Counted from the first letter of the stretch, positions 18,619 through 27,797 are shown. The stretch is DNA of 64,000 nt from Paracoccaceae bacterium (GCA_030148745.1 JASBSV010000005.1:1-64000), one strand, 5' to 3'. Translations and numbers: made by a program. Notes: generated from the letters alone by a model not told the origin.

Positions 18619-18633
18619 GTAAGTCAAACTTAC
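18619..18633. promoter_or_regulatory. Candidate LysR operator, perfect inverted repeat
   Basis: GTAAGTCAAACTTAC is a perfect 6-3-6 inverted repeat that contains the LysR-type T-N11-A pattern. It lies in the 101-bp divergent region, 10 bp before the LysR start and about 78 bp before the ORF at 18711. The position fits autorepression plus activation of the divergent gene. Confidence 0.6.
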
Positions 18634-18710
18634 TAATAGGCAAGCGTATTGAGTCGCCTCCCGGGCCCGGCCGGTCGTATGGTCAGGATCAGTGAAAAGA
18701 GGAGTGCCCA

Positions 18711-18881
18711 ATGCTTTCAATTATCGCAGACGCCCTGATGACGGCCTCAAGAACCAAAACCTGCGGCGGCTGGTCCGAATGCCGGTCGGTCCACCCGCCG
18801 ACCTTTCCGCGCCATGGCGAGAGCGCGCATCGCCACGATCCGGTCGCACGAAAATGGCTCGGCCGGGTAGGAGAGCGCTGA
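18711..18881 (+). CDS. Small hypothetical protein, 56 aa, divergent from LysR gene
   Basis: I do not recognise this 56-residue product. The ORF starts at an ATG with AGAGGAG 7 bp upstream, a strong ribosome-binding site, and ends just before a bidirectional terminator. The N-terminus is MLSIIADALMTASRT, possibly a short amphipathic helix, followed by a His-, Arg- and Trp-rich part with cysteines at about residues 18 and 24. The support is its ribosome-binding site, the terminator behind it and the divergent LysR gene with an operator-like repeat between them. It could also be a chance ORF. Confidence 0.5.
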   Translation: MLSIIADALMTASRTKTCGGWSECRSVHPPTFPRHGESAHRHDPVARKWLGRVGER

Positions 18882-18891
18882 TCGGAAAAGA

Positions 18892-18917
18892 AAAAGGGGC
18901 CCGGTGGGGCCCCTTTT
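18892..18917. terminator. Bidirectional rho-independent terminator between the small ORF and dapA
   Basis: An 11-bp perfect stem, AAAAGGGGCCC with GGGCCCCTTTT, encloses a 4-base loop. On the minus strand the stem is followed by a T-rich run, so it terminates dapA; on the plus strand the stem ends in TTTT and can stop the small ORF transcript. It lies 10 bp past each stop codon. Confidence 0.93.
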
Positions 18918-18927
18918 GCGTGGTCGG

Positions 18928-19803
18928 TCAGTTCAGCAGACCGGCATGCCGCATGGCGTCATCGATCCTGGCCCGGGTGCCTTCGGTGACCGGCATCAGC
19001 GGCAGGCGTATCTCTTCGGAGCATTTGCCAAGCCGCGACAGGCCGTATTTGGCACCGGCCAGACCCGGCTCAAGAAAAATGGCCTCATGCAGCGGCATCA
19101 GCCGATCCTGAAATTCCAGCGCACGGGCGTAATCGCCCGAAAGCGTGGCGGCCTGAAACTCGGCGCACAGGCGCGGTGCCACATTGGCCGTGACCGAAAT
19201 GCAGCCGGTGCCGCCATGGGCATTGAACCCCAGTGCCGAGGCATCTTCGCCCGACAGCTGGCAGAAATCGGCGCCACAGGTGATCCGCTGTTTCGAAACG
19301 CGGGTGATATCGGCGGTTGCATCCTTGACGCCGACGATCCGGGGGAGTTTGGAAAGTTCCCCCATGGTTTCGGGCGTCATATCGACAACGGACCGGCCCG
19401 GGATATTGTAGATGATGATCGGAATTTCGGCCGCATCATGCACCGCCTTGAAATGCGCGATCAGACCGGCCTGAGTCGGCTTGTTGTAATAGGGCGTCAC
19501 GACAAGGGCGGCAGCGGCGCCAACGCTTGCCGCGTGTTGTGCAAGGCCGATAGCCTCGGCCGTGTTGTTGGAGCCTGCGCCGGCGATCACGGGCACCCGC
19601 CCGGCGGCGGCATCGACCACGACCTCGACCACCTGACGGTGTTCCTGATGGCTCAACGTCGGGCTTTCGCCGGTTGTTCCGACCGGGACAAGCCCGGAAG
19701 AGCCTTCGGCGATATGCCATTCGACCAGCTGTTTGAGCGCCGCGACATCCACTTGGCCGTCCTTGAACGGCGTCACCAAAGCGGGCAAAGAGCCTGAAAA
19801 CAT
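18928..19803 (-). CDS. dapA: 4-hydroxy-tetrahydrodipicolinate synthase
   Basis: The 291-residue protein has all DapA active-site features: Thr43-Thr44 in [10 protein letters not shown], Tyr105 in [12 protein letters not shown], Tyr132 in IIYNIPGRS and the Schiff-base Lys160 in VGVKDAT. It condenses pyruvate with aspartate semialdehyde, the first step of lysine and diaminopimelate synthesis. I used the ATG at 19803, where the conserved [13 protein letters not shown] begins; an upstream in-frame extension is not family-like. A strong terminator follows. It is divergent from the lytic transglycosylase gene. Confidence 0.96.
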   Translation of the reverse strand: MFSGSLPALVTPFKDGQVDVAALKQLVEWHIAEGSSGLVPVGTTGESPTLSHQEHRQVVEVVVDAAAGRVPVIAGAGSNNTAEAIGLAQHAASVGAAAALVVTPYYNKPTQAGLIAHFKAVHDAAEIPIIIYNIPGRSVVDMTPETMGELSKLPRIVGVKDATADITRVSKQRITCGADFCQLSGEDASALGFNAHGGTGCISVTANVAPRLCAEFQAATLSGDYARALEFQDRLMPLHEAIFLEPGLAGAKYGLSRLGKCSEEIRLPLMPVTEGTRARIDDAMRHAGLLN

Positions 19804-19957
19804 GGTGCGGCACCTCTCTTGTATATTGGGGGACTGAATCGTCCGATTGCAAACCCGGCGGAAACTAGCCTTGATCGCCGCGCTTGCCAAGTTTGTGAAT
19901 TGAAGTGCCCGCGTGCTGGGCTAGTGTTCTGACGACGGGGCAGAGGAATAATACCAG

Positions 19958-21904
19958 ATGCAGCGCATTTTGCGAGTGATCCTTGTCGGGTTGACGTTGG
20001 CGGCTCAGCCTGGCTTTGCCGCCGGCGACGGGCCGCCGACCCCTTTGGCGGCGGCATTTGAAGCGATGCGCGCCGGTGACTGGGCCAAGGTTGAAGAGCT
20101 GTCGCGCCAAAGCGGCAAACTGACCCAAGACGTGATTGAGTGGCAGCGGCTGCGCGGCTCCAAAGAGGGCAGTTTCGACGAATATCGTGATTTTCTGAAC
20201 CGGCGCTCTGACTGGCCCGGCCTTGCGCTGCTGCGCCAGCGGGGCGAGGCGACGATACCTGTGGATGCAGACCCCAAGGTGGTGCGCGCCTATTTCGCCG
20301 GCCATTCGCCGCGCACCGGCACCGGCATCCTGCGTCTGGCCGAGGCGGATTTCACACTGGGCAAGGATGCAGAGGCCAAGGCACTGGTGATCCGCGCTTG
20401 GCGCAGTTTTTCGTTGACCAAGGAGGAGCGCGCGGCGTTTCTGGACGGTTACGCCAAATTGCTCGCCCCGCATCATATCGCCCGGATGGACATGCTCTTG
20501 TGGCGCGGGCTTGCGCCTGAGGTCGAAGCGATGTTGCCGCTGGTACCGCCGGGCTGGCAGGCCCTGGCCAAGGCGCGCATCGCCCTGCGCAAGAACCGCA
20601 ATGGCGTTGACGCGCTGATCAATGCGGTGCCCGCCGATCTGTCCGCCGATCCCGGTCTGGCCTATGAGCGCTTTGTCTGGCGCGCGCGCAAGGGCCGCAA
20701 CGCGGATGCGATTTCTCTGCTGGTCGAGCAAAGCACCAGCCCCGAGGCCTTGGGCTCCCCCCGGCGCTGGTCGGGCTGGCGGCGTGCGTTGGCGCGTGCC
20801 GAGATGCGTCAGGGGCGATACAGGCAGGCCTATGAACTGGCAGCGCGGCATCAGCTGACCGATGGCTCGGCCTATGCCGATCTGGAGTGGCTTTCGGGTT
20901 ATCTGGCGCTTCGTTTTCTCAACCAGCCCGAGCTGGCGCTGGATCATTTCACGCGTTTTCGTGCCACGGTAAGCACACCGATCAGCCTTGGGCGCGCCGA
21001 ATACTGGCTGGGCCGCGCGCTTGAGGCGATGGGCGATCCGCAGGCGGCGAAATCGGCCTATGCCGAAGGGGCCAAATATCAAACCAGCTTTTATGGCCTT
21101 CTGGCGGCGGAAAAGGCCGGTGCCGGCATGCTTCCCGCCCTTGCCGGAACCGAAAGCTTTCCATCCTGGAAAGACGCGGCTTTCATGAAATCATCCGTCT
21201 TGCAGGCGGCGCTGTTGCTGCAAAAGGCAGGCGAGCGGCGGCGTGCGCAAAGCTTTGTCTCTCATCTGGCCGCGCCGATGTCGCGTCAGGAAATGGGCCA
21301 GCTTTCGCAATTTGCCCTGTCCATCGGCGAGGATTATATGGCCGTGATGATCGGCAAACAGGCCGCCGCAAAGGGATATATTCTGCCCGAGGCCTATTAT
21401 GCCGTCCACCCCTTGGCAGAAGGGGATCTGCCCGTCGATACCGAACTGGCGCTTGCCATTGCCCGCCGTGAGAGTGAGTTCAATCCCGGCGTCGTCTCCT
21501 CCGTCGGGGCGCGCGGTATGATGCAGGTCATGCCGAAAACGGCCGAGGCCGTGGCAAAGCGGCTTGCGGTCGATTATTCATCCGACCGGCTGCTTTCTGA
21601 CTGGGCCTATAACGTTCGGATAGGCTCGACCTATCTTGCCGAACTGGAGCAGGAATTCGGAGGCAACCATGTTCTGGTCGCCGCCGCCTATAACGCGGGC
21701 CCGTCGCGGGTTCGCCGCTGGATCGAAGATCAGGGCGATCCGCGAAGCGGCACCATCGATGTCGTCGATTGGATCGAACATATCCCCTTCCGCGAGACCC
21801 GGAACTACGTCATGCGGGTGATGGAAAGCCTGCCGGTCTATCGCGCAAGGATTGTGGGCAAACCGGTTAAGATCACGCTCAGCCGCGAGCTTGAGGCAAA
21901 CTGA
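19958..21904 (+). CDS. Soluble lytic murein transglycosylase, Slt family
   Basis: The 648-residue protein has a signal peptide ending near residue 22 (AQPGFAAG), a long alpha-superhelical region typical of Slt70, and a C-terminal SLT domain. The catalytic Glu505 lies in IARRESEFNP, followed by GARGMMQVMPKTAEAV and AAYNAGPSRVRRW. The enzyme cleaves peptidoglycan glycan strands to 1,6-anhydromuropeptides in the periplasm. It is divergent from dapA, a functional neighbour through diaminopimelate, and ends at a hairpin terminator before the convergent transporter gene. Confidence 0.95.
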   Translation: MQRILRVILVGLTLAAQPGFAAGDGPPTPLAAAFEAMRAGDWAKVEELSRQSGKLTQDVIEWQRLRGSKEGSFDEYRDFLNRRSDWPGLALLRQRGEATIPVDADPKVVRAYFAGHSPRTGTGILRLAEADFTLGKDAEAKALVIRAWRSFSLTKEERAAFLDGYAKLLAPHHIARMDMLLWRGLAPEVEAMLPLVPPGWQALAKARIALRKNRNGVDALINAVPADLSADPGLAYERFVWRARKGRNADAISLLVEQSTSPEALGSPRRWSGWRRALARAEMRQGRYRQAYELAARHQLTDGSAYADLEWLSGYLALRFLNQPELALDHFTRFRATVSTPISLGRAEYWLGRALEAMGDPQAAKSAYAEGAKYQTSFYGLLAAEKAGAGMLPALAGTESFPSWKDAAFMKSSVLQAALLLQKAGERRRAQSFVSHLAAPMSRQEMGQLSQFALSIGEDYMAVMIGKQAAAKGYILPEAYYAVHPLAEGDLPVDTELALAIARRESEFNPGVVSSVGARGMMQVMPKTAEAVAKRLAVDYSSDRLLSDWAYNVRIGSTYLAELEQEFGGNHVLVAAAYNAGPSRVRRWIEDQGDPRSGTIDVVDWIEHIPFRETRNYVMRVMESLPVYRARIVGKPVKITLSRELEAN

Positions 21905-21907
21905 TGC

Positions 21908-21927
21908 GCGCCGCAGCGCGGCTTTTT
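21908..21927 (+). terminator. Rho-independent terminator after the lytic transglycosylase gene
   Basis: A GCCGC-AGC-GCGGC hairpin (21910-21922) is followed by five T residues at 21923-21927, a few bases past the stop codon at 21904. The T-run is present only in the plus direction. Confidence 0.75.
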
Positions 21928-21932
21928 GGTGC

Positions 21933-22799
21933 TCACCGTGCCTTACGCTCGCGCCAGAGCGTATAAAGACCCGCAGAAACCACAATGGCCGCGCCGATGG
22001 CGACATTTGTCTCAAGCCGCTCGCCAAAGACGGTGATCCCGATGGCCGAGGCAAAGACCAGCTGCAGAAAGGCAAAGGGCTGAACCGAAGATGCCTCGGC
22101 CACTTCGTAGCAACGGATCAGCAGCCAGTGACCGGTGGCGCCCGTGACACATAACAGCGCCATCCAGCCCCAGTCGCCCGGCGTCATTGCCTGCCATGAC
22201 CAGACGCCGATTGCCGTCATCACCACCGCGCCGACGGTCCCGGTCCAGAAGAACGACGTGGCGGCGGTGTCCTTGCGTGCGGCATATCGCGTCAACAGCC
22301 CGTAAAGCGCGAAAAGGAATGCCGACAACAGCGGCACCACGGCATAGGGCGAAAAGACCCTGAAGCCCGGTTCGAGAATGATCATCACACCAACAAAGCC
22401 GACACCGATGGCCGACCAGCGCCGCCAGCCCACGGCCTCGCCCAGTATCGGGCCCGACAGGGCGGCGACCAGCAACGGATAGCTGGTAAAGATCGCGTGG
22501 CTTTCCACGAGGCCAAGCAGAACAAAGGCCAGAACCATCACACAGATCTCAAGCGCCAGAAGCGCGCCTCGAAACGCCTGAAGATAGGGCTGGCGCGTGG
22601 CCGCCACGGCCCTTATGCCGCCCGGTTTGCGCGCGGCAATGGCGATCACGAAGGCCCCAAAGAACCAGTAACGGATCATCACCACCATCAGAACGTTATA
22701 CTGCCCCGCAAGATGGCGCGAAATACCGTCCTGAATGGCAAAGACAAAGGTTGTGGCAATCATCAACATGATGCCGAGCCGTGCGTTTGATTGGGTCAT
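21933..22799 (-). CDS. DMT-superfamily transporter, EamA domains
   Basis: The 288-residue protein has about ten hydrophobic helices in two EamA halves. GISRHLAGQYNVLMVVMIRY is in the first helical pair and the second half begins near residue 150. The C-terminus has VFGERLETNVAIGAAIVV, typical of EamA exporters. The substrate is unknown; relatives export amino acids or other metabolites. It begins one base after the mnmD stop on the same strand, so it may be transcribed with mnmD. Confidence 0.9.
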   Translation of the reverse strand: MTQSNARLGIMLMIATTFVFAIQDGISRHLAGQYNVLMVVMIRYWFFGAFVIAIAARKPGGIRAVAATRQPYLQAFRGALLALEICVMVLAFVLLGLVESHAIFTSYPLLVAALSGPILGEAVGWRRWSAIGVGFVGVMIILEPGFRVFSPYAVVPLLSAFLFALYGLLTRYAARKDTAATSFFWTGTVGAVVMTAIGVWSWQAMTPGDWGWMALLCVTGATGHWLLIRCYEVAEASSVQPFAFLQLVFASAIGITVFGERLETNVAIGAAIVVSAGLYTLWRERKAR

Positions 22800-22800
22800 C

Positions 22801-23481
22801 TCAGCATTTCATTTGCCCTGTCGTCATGTGACGCTTTCGCCCGTATCCCGCTTCGCGCCGCACCGCAATGCCTGCCTTCTCCAGCCCGCGCCGCACAAAG
22901 CCCGCCGCACTATAGGTGGCCAGCGTGCCGCCCGGCGCCATATGCGCGGCCACCCCGGCTAGTAGCGGCTCTTCCCAAAGCTCGGGATTTCGGGCGGGCG
23001 AAAACCCGTCCAGATACCAGGCATCGGCAAGCCCGTCCCATGCCGGCAACGTCGCACGCGCGTCGCCAACTATGACATTCAGCGTGATCCCCGGCCAAAG
23101 CTCAAAGCGCCCGCCTGCCGGGATCCAATGCTCGACAAGCTGCGCCGAAAGATCAGCCAGCCCCCCGAAGCGGGCGTGGGCGCGCGCCATTTCGGCCCCG
23201 GTCATCGGATAAGCCTCGAAACTGGTAAAACTCAGGCGGCCATCCTGCCCCGAGGCAAGCCATGCCCGGCAGGTCGCCAGAAAATTCAGCCCGGTTCCGA
23301 ACCCCAGTTCGGCAATCGCGAAACCATCCCGAAACCGCCCCGGCAACCCATTGCCGGCCAGAAACACATGGCGCGCCTCGGCCAGACCGTCCTGACGCGA
23401 GAAATAGGGATCGTGAAAGCGGCCTGAGACAGGCAGATCGCCATCCTCCCACAACAGATCTGCCTGCTGGTCCTTTGTCAT
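22801..23481 (-). CDS. mnmD: tRNA (mnm5s2U34) methyltransferase MnmD, stand-alone MnmC1 domain
   Basis: The 226-residue protein starts MTKDQQADLLWEDGDLPVS, followed by FHDPYFSRQDGLAEARHVF and the SAM motif IAELGFGTGLNFLATCRAW, then WYLDGFSPARNPELW. These match the N-terminal methyltransferase domain of MnmC, which methylates nm5s2U34 to mnm5s2U34 in tRNA. In many gammaproteobacteria this domain is fused to an FAD oxidase domain. Here an MnmC2-like gene is divergent with its start 57 bp away. I chose ATG 23481; the much longer open frame upstream overlaps the flavoenzyme gene and is not family-like. Confidence 0.92.
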   Translation of the reverse strand: MTKDQQADLLWEDGDLPVSGRFHDPYFSRQDGLAEARHVFLAGNGLPGRFRDGFAIAELGFGTGLNFLATCRAWLASGQDGRLSFTSFEAYPMTGAEMARAHARFGGLADLSAQLVEHWIPAGGRFELWPGITLNVIVGDARATLPAWDGLADAWYLDGFSPARNPELWEEPLLAGVAAHMAPGGTLATYSAAGFVRRGLEKAGIAVRREAGYGRKRHMTTGQMKC

Positions 23482-23538
23482 AAGCTGTCCTAAACCCGGG
23501 GCACAAAGCAAAGGTGCAGAAAGGGCCGGGCATTGGCA

Positions 23539-24570
23539 ATGGTCGATCTGACAATCAAAGGCGCGGGCATCATCGGGTTGTCGATCGCCTGGGCCGCGCT
23601 CTACCGCGGCGCGCGTGTGCGCATTGTCGATCCCTTCGGCGTGGCGGCGGGCGCCAGCGGCGGCATCGTCGGCGCCCTTGCCCCCCACACGCCCGAGCGC
23701 TGGAACGACAAAAAGGCATTTCAGCTCGAAAGCCTGCTGACCGCCGAAAGCTTCTGGGCCGGGGTCGGCGCCGCCTCGGGCGCGGCGACCGGTTACGCCC
23801 GGCTTGGCCGGCTTCAGCCGATCGCCGATGACCATACGCTCGCGCTCGCAGAAACCCGGAGCATCGCGGCGCAAACCCTTTGGCAGGGCAGGGCGGAGTG
23901 GCGTATCGTCCCATCCGGTCAGTCGCAGTGGGAGCCTGCCAGCCCGACAGGTTTCCTGATCCGCGACACGCTTTCGGCCCGGCTTCACCCAAATCAGGCC
24001 TGCCACAGCCTCGCGGCGGCAATCGAAAGCCGCGGCGGACAGATCGTGCGGCAGGCTGATGATCAGGGTCAGGTGATCTGGGCCACGGGCCATCAGGGCC
24101 TCAGCCAACTTTCCCGACACTTCTCCCGCCCCGTGGGCGCGGGCGTCAAAGGGCAGGCGGCGTTGCTACACTATGAGGCACAAAAACTGCCCCAGATATT
24201 CGCCGGCGGGGTGCATATCGTCCCGCATGACGATGGTACGGTCGCCATCGGCTCAACCAGCGAACGTGAGTTTTCGGACCCCCAAAGCACTGATGAGCAG
24301 CTTGACGATGTTATCGCCCGCGCGCGCAGCGCTTTGCCGCTTCTGCGCGATGCTCCGGTGGTTCAGCGCTGGGCCGGCGTGCGCCCCCGCGCCAGAACCC
24401 GCGCGCCGATGCTTGGCCCCTGGCCCGGCCGTCCGGGCCATTTCATCGCCAATGGCGGCTTCAAGATTGCTTTCGGAATGGCGCCCCATATCGCCACTGT
24501 CATGACGGCGCTGATCCTCGATCAGAACGACATGATCCCGGGCGAGTTCCGGGTCGAGGCGAACCTATAG
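23539..24570 (+). CDS. FAD-dependent oxidoreductase, MnmC2/DAO-like
   Basis: The 343-residue protein is a DAO-fold flavoprotein with the FAD motif KGAGIIGLSIAWA at residues 7-19 and AAGASGGIVGALAPHTPERW after it. The GASG(N/G)..GAL pattern resembles the FAD domain of MnmC, which removes the carboxymethyl group from cmnm5s2U34, the step just before MnmD. The divergent neighbour is mnmD, which supports that role, but glycine oxidase-like activity is not excluded. I chose ATG 23539; a TTG at 23533 is possible. A 33-bp repeat begins at its stop codon. Confidence 0.78.
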   Translation: MVDLTIKGAGIIGLSIAWAALYRGARVRIVDPFGVAAGASGGIVGALAPHTPERWNDKKAFQLESLLTAESFWAGVGAASGAATGYARLGRLQPIADDHTLALAETRSIAAQTLWQGRAEWRIVPSGQSQWEPASPTGFLIRDTLSARLHPNQACHSLAAAIESRGGQIVRQADDQGQVIWATGHQGLSQLSRHFSRPVGAGVKGQAALLHYEAQKLPQIFAGGVHIVPHDDGTVAIGSTSEREFSDPQSTDEQLDDVIARARSALPLLRDAPVVQRWAGVRPRARTRAPMLGPWPGRPGHFIANGGFKIAFGMAPHIATVMTALILDQNDMIPGEFRVEANL

Positions 24571-24602
24571 ATCCACTTGGGCAAAATATCCCCGCCGGAG
24601 GC
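24570..24602 (-). repeat. 33-bp intergenic repeat, copy 2
   Basis: Read on the minus strand this copy begins GCCTCCGGCGGGGATATTT and ends AAGTGGATC. Its outer base is the last base of the stop codon of the flavoenzyme gene. It is the closest match to copy 1 in the first 19 bases, which are identical. Confidence 0.75.
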
Positions 24603-24620
24603 ACGAATCCGGCGCACTGA

Positions 24621-25418
24621 TCAACCACAGTTCGCCGCGGCATCCATGCAAAGCCGCCCGTCGCCGCCGCGCACCCAATAGCGGCTCGCCTCGCTGCAAA
24701 AGCTGACGTTTTGCCCATGGGTGACGGCTGACATAGCCCGGAACCGAAATCTCTCCAGCCGACCCTCGCGCTGCTGCGCCAAAAGCATCAGATGCTGCGC
24801 CAAAAGCGGGCCATGCACCACAAGGCCGTCATAGCCTTCGATGTTGCGCGCATAATCCTCGTCATAATGGATGCGATGGCCGTTGAAGGTCAGCGCTGAA
24901 TAGCGGAAGAGATCGGTCGGGGTGAACCGCAGCGGCGCGGCGATCTCACCGCCCTCCGGCGCCGCCGGAGGCTGCGGCGCGGGGGCCGCATTCTGCGAAT
25001 CCTCGCGAAACACCAGATGCTGCAGTTCGGTAATACTGAGCGTGCCCTTTTGGCGTATCTCATGGCGCAGCGTCACAAATGCCAGTGGCCCGCTCCGCCC
25101 GGTTTTATGCGTCACACCGGTAAGGGTTGTCGTCTTGCGAGCCGGAATGCCTAGCCGCAAAGGCGCATGAAAGCTCAGATCGCCCCCCGCCCACATCCGT
25201 CGCGGCAGGCCCGTATCGGGTACAAGCAGGCCGTTTCTTGGGTGGCCGTCGCGGCCCAGATCTTCCTTGCCGAATACGGCCCAGAAGTAGATCTGGTGAA
25301 AAAACGGCGGCAGCGCATCGCCTTCTGCCGGCACGGGGGTGTCAAGACCCAGCGCGGTATGAAGCGCCGCCGCGCGGGCCGGGTCCATCTGATCGGTGAT
25401 ATCCAGAACTACGTCCAT
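24621..25418 (-). CDS. Hot-dog-fold acyl-CoA hydratase, HTD2/mesaconyl-CoA hydratase-like
   Basis: The 265-residue protein has two hot-dog halves. The N-terminal half has RRMWAGGDLSFHAPLRLG and the C-terminal half has FRYSALTFNGHRIHYDEDYA followed by LVVHGPLLAQHLM, the hydratase core with the catalytic His and Asp. The pattern is that of the FAS1-like/HTD2 family, which includes mesaconyl-C4-CoA (3-methylfumaryl-CoA) hydratase and itaconyl-CoA hydratase. No other CoA-pathway gene is adjacent, so the substrate is open. I chose ATG 25418, with GCGAGG upstream; ATG 25457 also has a plausible site. Confidence 0.8.
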   Translation of the reverse strand: MDVVLDITDQMDPARAAALHTALGLDTPVPAEGDALPPFFHQIYFWAVFGKEDLGRDGHPRNGLLVPDTGLPRRMWAGGDLSFHAPLRLGIPARKTTTLTGVTHKTGRSGPLAFVTLRHEIRQKGTLSITELQHLVFREDSQNAAPAPQPPAAPEGGEIAAPLRFTPTDLFRYSALTFNGHRIHYDEDYARNIEGYDGLVVHGPLLAQHLMLLAQQREGRLERFRFRAMSAVTHGQNVSFCSEASRYWVRGGDGRLCMDAAANCG

Positions 25419-25470
25419 TTGTGCCTCGCTCGGGGCTGGCCCTGTCGGCCGCGCCATGGCCGGGCGCCCT

Positions 25471-26016
25471 TCACCGTCGCCCGGCGCGCGCCCTGAGACT
25501 GTCCATCAGCCCCCGCAGCGCCTTGTTATATCTTTCGTCGATCAACTGGCCGCTTTCGTCAAACGCTTTGGAGGCCGCCGCGACAAGAACCTCTGGTCCC
25601 GCGATGACATCGGCGCGAAAGGGCAGCATGGCCAGACGCAGCGCATATTGCGACCGCGCCCCGCCGGCCCGGCCTGCGGCGGCGGTGATCACGGCCACCG
25701 GTTTGTCCTGCCATGGGTTTTCCGGCAGCCGGCTGACCCAGTCGAGTGCATTTTTCAAAACTCCCGAGAAGGATTGATTATACTCCGGCGAGGCGATGAT
25801 CACTGCATCTGCGCGCCCGATCTGCCGCGCTAGTTCATGCACAGCCTCGGGGATGCCCTGACCAACCTCGACATCGCCGTCATAAAGCGGAAGCCTCAGA
25901 TCGGCGGTCTCACTGTCTGCGGGTCCGAAAAAGCGCTCTGCCTGGGTGAGAAGTTTGCGGTTCAGCGACGCCGCACGCAGCGAGCCGCAAATCAGGAGTA
26001 ACGAATATTCTGCCAT
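25471..26016 (-). CDS. NADPH-dependent FMN reductase family protein
   Basis: The 181-residue protein is a flavodoxin-like NADPH-dependent FMN reductase. The phosphate-binding loop is CGSLRAASLNRKL near residue 10, and the flavin-contact motif ASPEYNQSFSGVLKNALDW is near residue 75. Relatives include chromate, azo-dye and quinone reductases. Nothing local indicates its in vivo substrate. I chose ATG 26016 because MAEYSLLLICGSLR starts the fold directly. It is 52 bp upstream of the hydratase-like gene and divergent from the TPP enzyme. Confidence 0.88.
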   Translation of the reverse strand: MAEYSLLLICGSLRAASLNRKLLTQAERFFGPADSETADLRLPLYDGDVEVGQGIPEAVHELARQIGRADAVIIASPEYNQSFSGVLKNALDWVSRLPENPWQDKPVAVITAAAGRAGGARSQYALRLAMLPFRADVIAGPEVLVAAASKAFDESGQLIDERYNKALRGLMDSLRARAGRR

Positions 26017-26135
26017 GCGCGGATCCAATTGCGGTTGCAGCCCGAGACCTAAAGCCTGATGAAGAATTTGCAAGCGCGGCCTTGTTTCGGCACAGGATGT
26101 CTGCAGCGCGCCAATATGATGAGGAGGGACAGCCA

Positions 26136-27788
26136 ATGGAGCTGAAACACGGTGGTCAGATTCTTGTCGATCAGTTGAAGGCCCATGGCGTGCACCGTGT
26201 CTTTTCGGTGCCGGGCGAAAGCTTTCTTGCGGCGCTCGACGGGCTTTATGAAAGCGGCATCGAAAATATCGTCTGCCGCCACGAGGGCGGCGCGGCGATG
26301 ATGGCCGAAGCGATGGGCAAGATGACCGGTCGCCCGGGCGTCGCCTTTGTCACCCGCGGGCCGGGCGCTACCAATGCCTCGTCCGGGGTCCATGTGGCGA
26401 TGCAGGATTCCACGCCAATGATCCTTTTTGTGGGCCAGATCGCGCGCGGGCATCGCGACCGCGAGGCCTTTCAGGAGGTTGATTATCGCGCGATGTTCGC
26501 GCCCCTGGCCAAATGGGTGGCCGAGGTGGACGATACCGCCCGCCTGCCTGAATATATCGCCCGCGCATTTCACCTTGCCACTTCGGGGCGGCCCGGGCCT
26601 GTGGTTCTGGCCCTGCCCGAAGATATGCTGAGCCGGAGCGCCGAGGTTGCGGATGCGCGCCCTGCGCCCCGGGTCGTGGCATCCTCCGTTGCGCGCGCGG
26701 CGGGTGAAATCGGTGACCGGATCGCCCGGGCCGAACGTCCGCTGGTTATCGTTGGCGGCCCGCATTGGTCGCCAAATGCGGCAAATGATCTGGCTGAATT
26801 TGCGCAGGCTTGGAGCCTGCCTGTTGCGTTGGGATTTCGGCGTCAGGACTATATCGACAACCGGCACCCCAATTACGTTGGCGATCTGAATGTCGGGATA
26901 AATCCCAAACTGGCCGCGCGCGTCAAAGACGCCGACCTTCTGCTTGTTCTGGGCTCGCGCCTTGGTGACATTGAAACCCAGGGCTATACGCTGATCAATC
27001 CGGCGGCGCCGTCGCAGGTGATCTGTCATGTCCATGCTGACGCGGATGAGTTGGGGCGCGTCTACAGCCCCGATCTGGGTGTGGTTGCAGCCGCCCCCGA
27101 CATGATCGGCGCGCTGGCCGCTCTGGACGCTGTTTCGTGCGATGACGCTTGGGTAAACGCCGGGCGGCAGGACTATCTGGACTGGCTTTCGCCAAAGCAA
27201 ACGCCGGGCGCGGTTAAACTGGAAAACGTGGTGACCTGGCTGTCAGAAAACCTTGACGAAAACGCGATCATGACCAACGGCGCGGGCAATTACGCCGCCT
27301 TCCTGCACCGCTATTTCAGCTACAAGCAATATGGCACACAACTGGCGCCGACCTCGGGCTCGATGGGCTATGGATTTCCGGCGGCGATCTCGGCCAAGCT
27401 TGAACACCCCGGTCGAACGGTGGTCTGCATGGCTGGTGACGGGTGTTTTCAGATGACATTGAACGAGCTGTCGACCGCGGCCCAGCACGGGGCGGCGGTG
27501 ATCGTGATCATCTGCAACAATGGCCGCTATGGCACGATCCGGATGCATCAGGAAAAAACCTATCCTGCCCGAGTTTCGGGCACCGATCTGGCCAATCCTG
27601 ACTTTGCCGCACTGGCGCGCGCCTATGGCGGCCATGGCGAGGTTGTTCAAAGCGATGCCGACTTCCCCGCCGCCTTTCGCCGGGCGCGGGCGGCAGGTAC
27701 ACTTGCGGTGATCGAGTTGAAACTGGACCCCGAGATGCTATCGACGGGCCAGACCGTCAGTCAGGCGCGCGCGGCGGGGCAGGCGTAG
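26136..27788 (+). CDS. Thiamine-pyrophosphate-dependent enzyme, acetolactate synthase-like
   Basis: The 550-residue protein has the three-domain fold of TPP decarboxylases: an N-terminal Pyr domain with the catalytic glutamate Glu50 in CRHEGGAAMMAEA, a central domain, and a C-terminal PP domain with the cofactor motif GDG at 434-436 and CNN about 28 residues later. It resembles the large subunit of acetolactate synthase, but no small subunit is adjacent and related proteins include sulfoacetaldehyde- and benzoylformate-type enzymes. The start at 26136 has a strong GAGGAGGGA site. The specific reaction cannot be named from sequence alone. Confidence 0.85.
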   Translation: MELKHGGQILVDQLKAHGVHRVFSVPGESFLAALDGLYESGIENIVCRHEGGAAMMAEAMGKMTGRPGVAFVTRGPGATNASSGVHVAMQDSTPMILFVGQIARGHRDREAFQEVDYRAMFAPLAKWVAEVDDTARLPEYIARAFHLATSGRPGPVVLALPEDMLSRSAEVADARPAPRVVASSVARAAGEIGDRIARAERPLVIVGGPHWSPNAANDLAEFAQAWSLPVALGFRRQDYIDNRHPNYVGDLNVGINPKLAARVKDADLLLVLGSRLGDIETQGYTLINPAAPSQVICHVHADADELGRVYSPDLGVVAAAPDMIGALAALDAVSCDDAWVNAGRQDYLDWLSPKQTPGAVKLENVVTWLSENLDENAIMTNGAGNYAAFLHRYFSYKQYGTQLAPTSGSMGYGFPAAISAKLEHPGRTVVCMAGDGCFQMTLNELSTAAQHGAAVIVIICNNGRYGTIRMHQEKTYPARVSGTDLANPDFAALARAYGGHGEVVQSDADFPAAFRRARAAGTLAVIELKLDPEMLSTGQTVSQARAAGQA

Positions 27789-27797
27789 CGCCAAACC

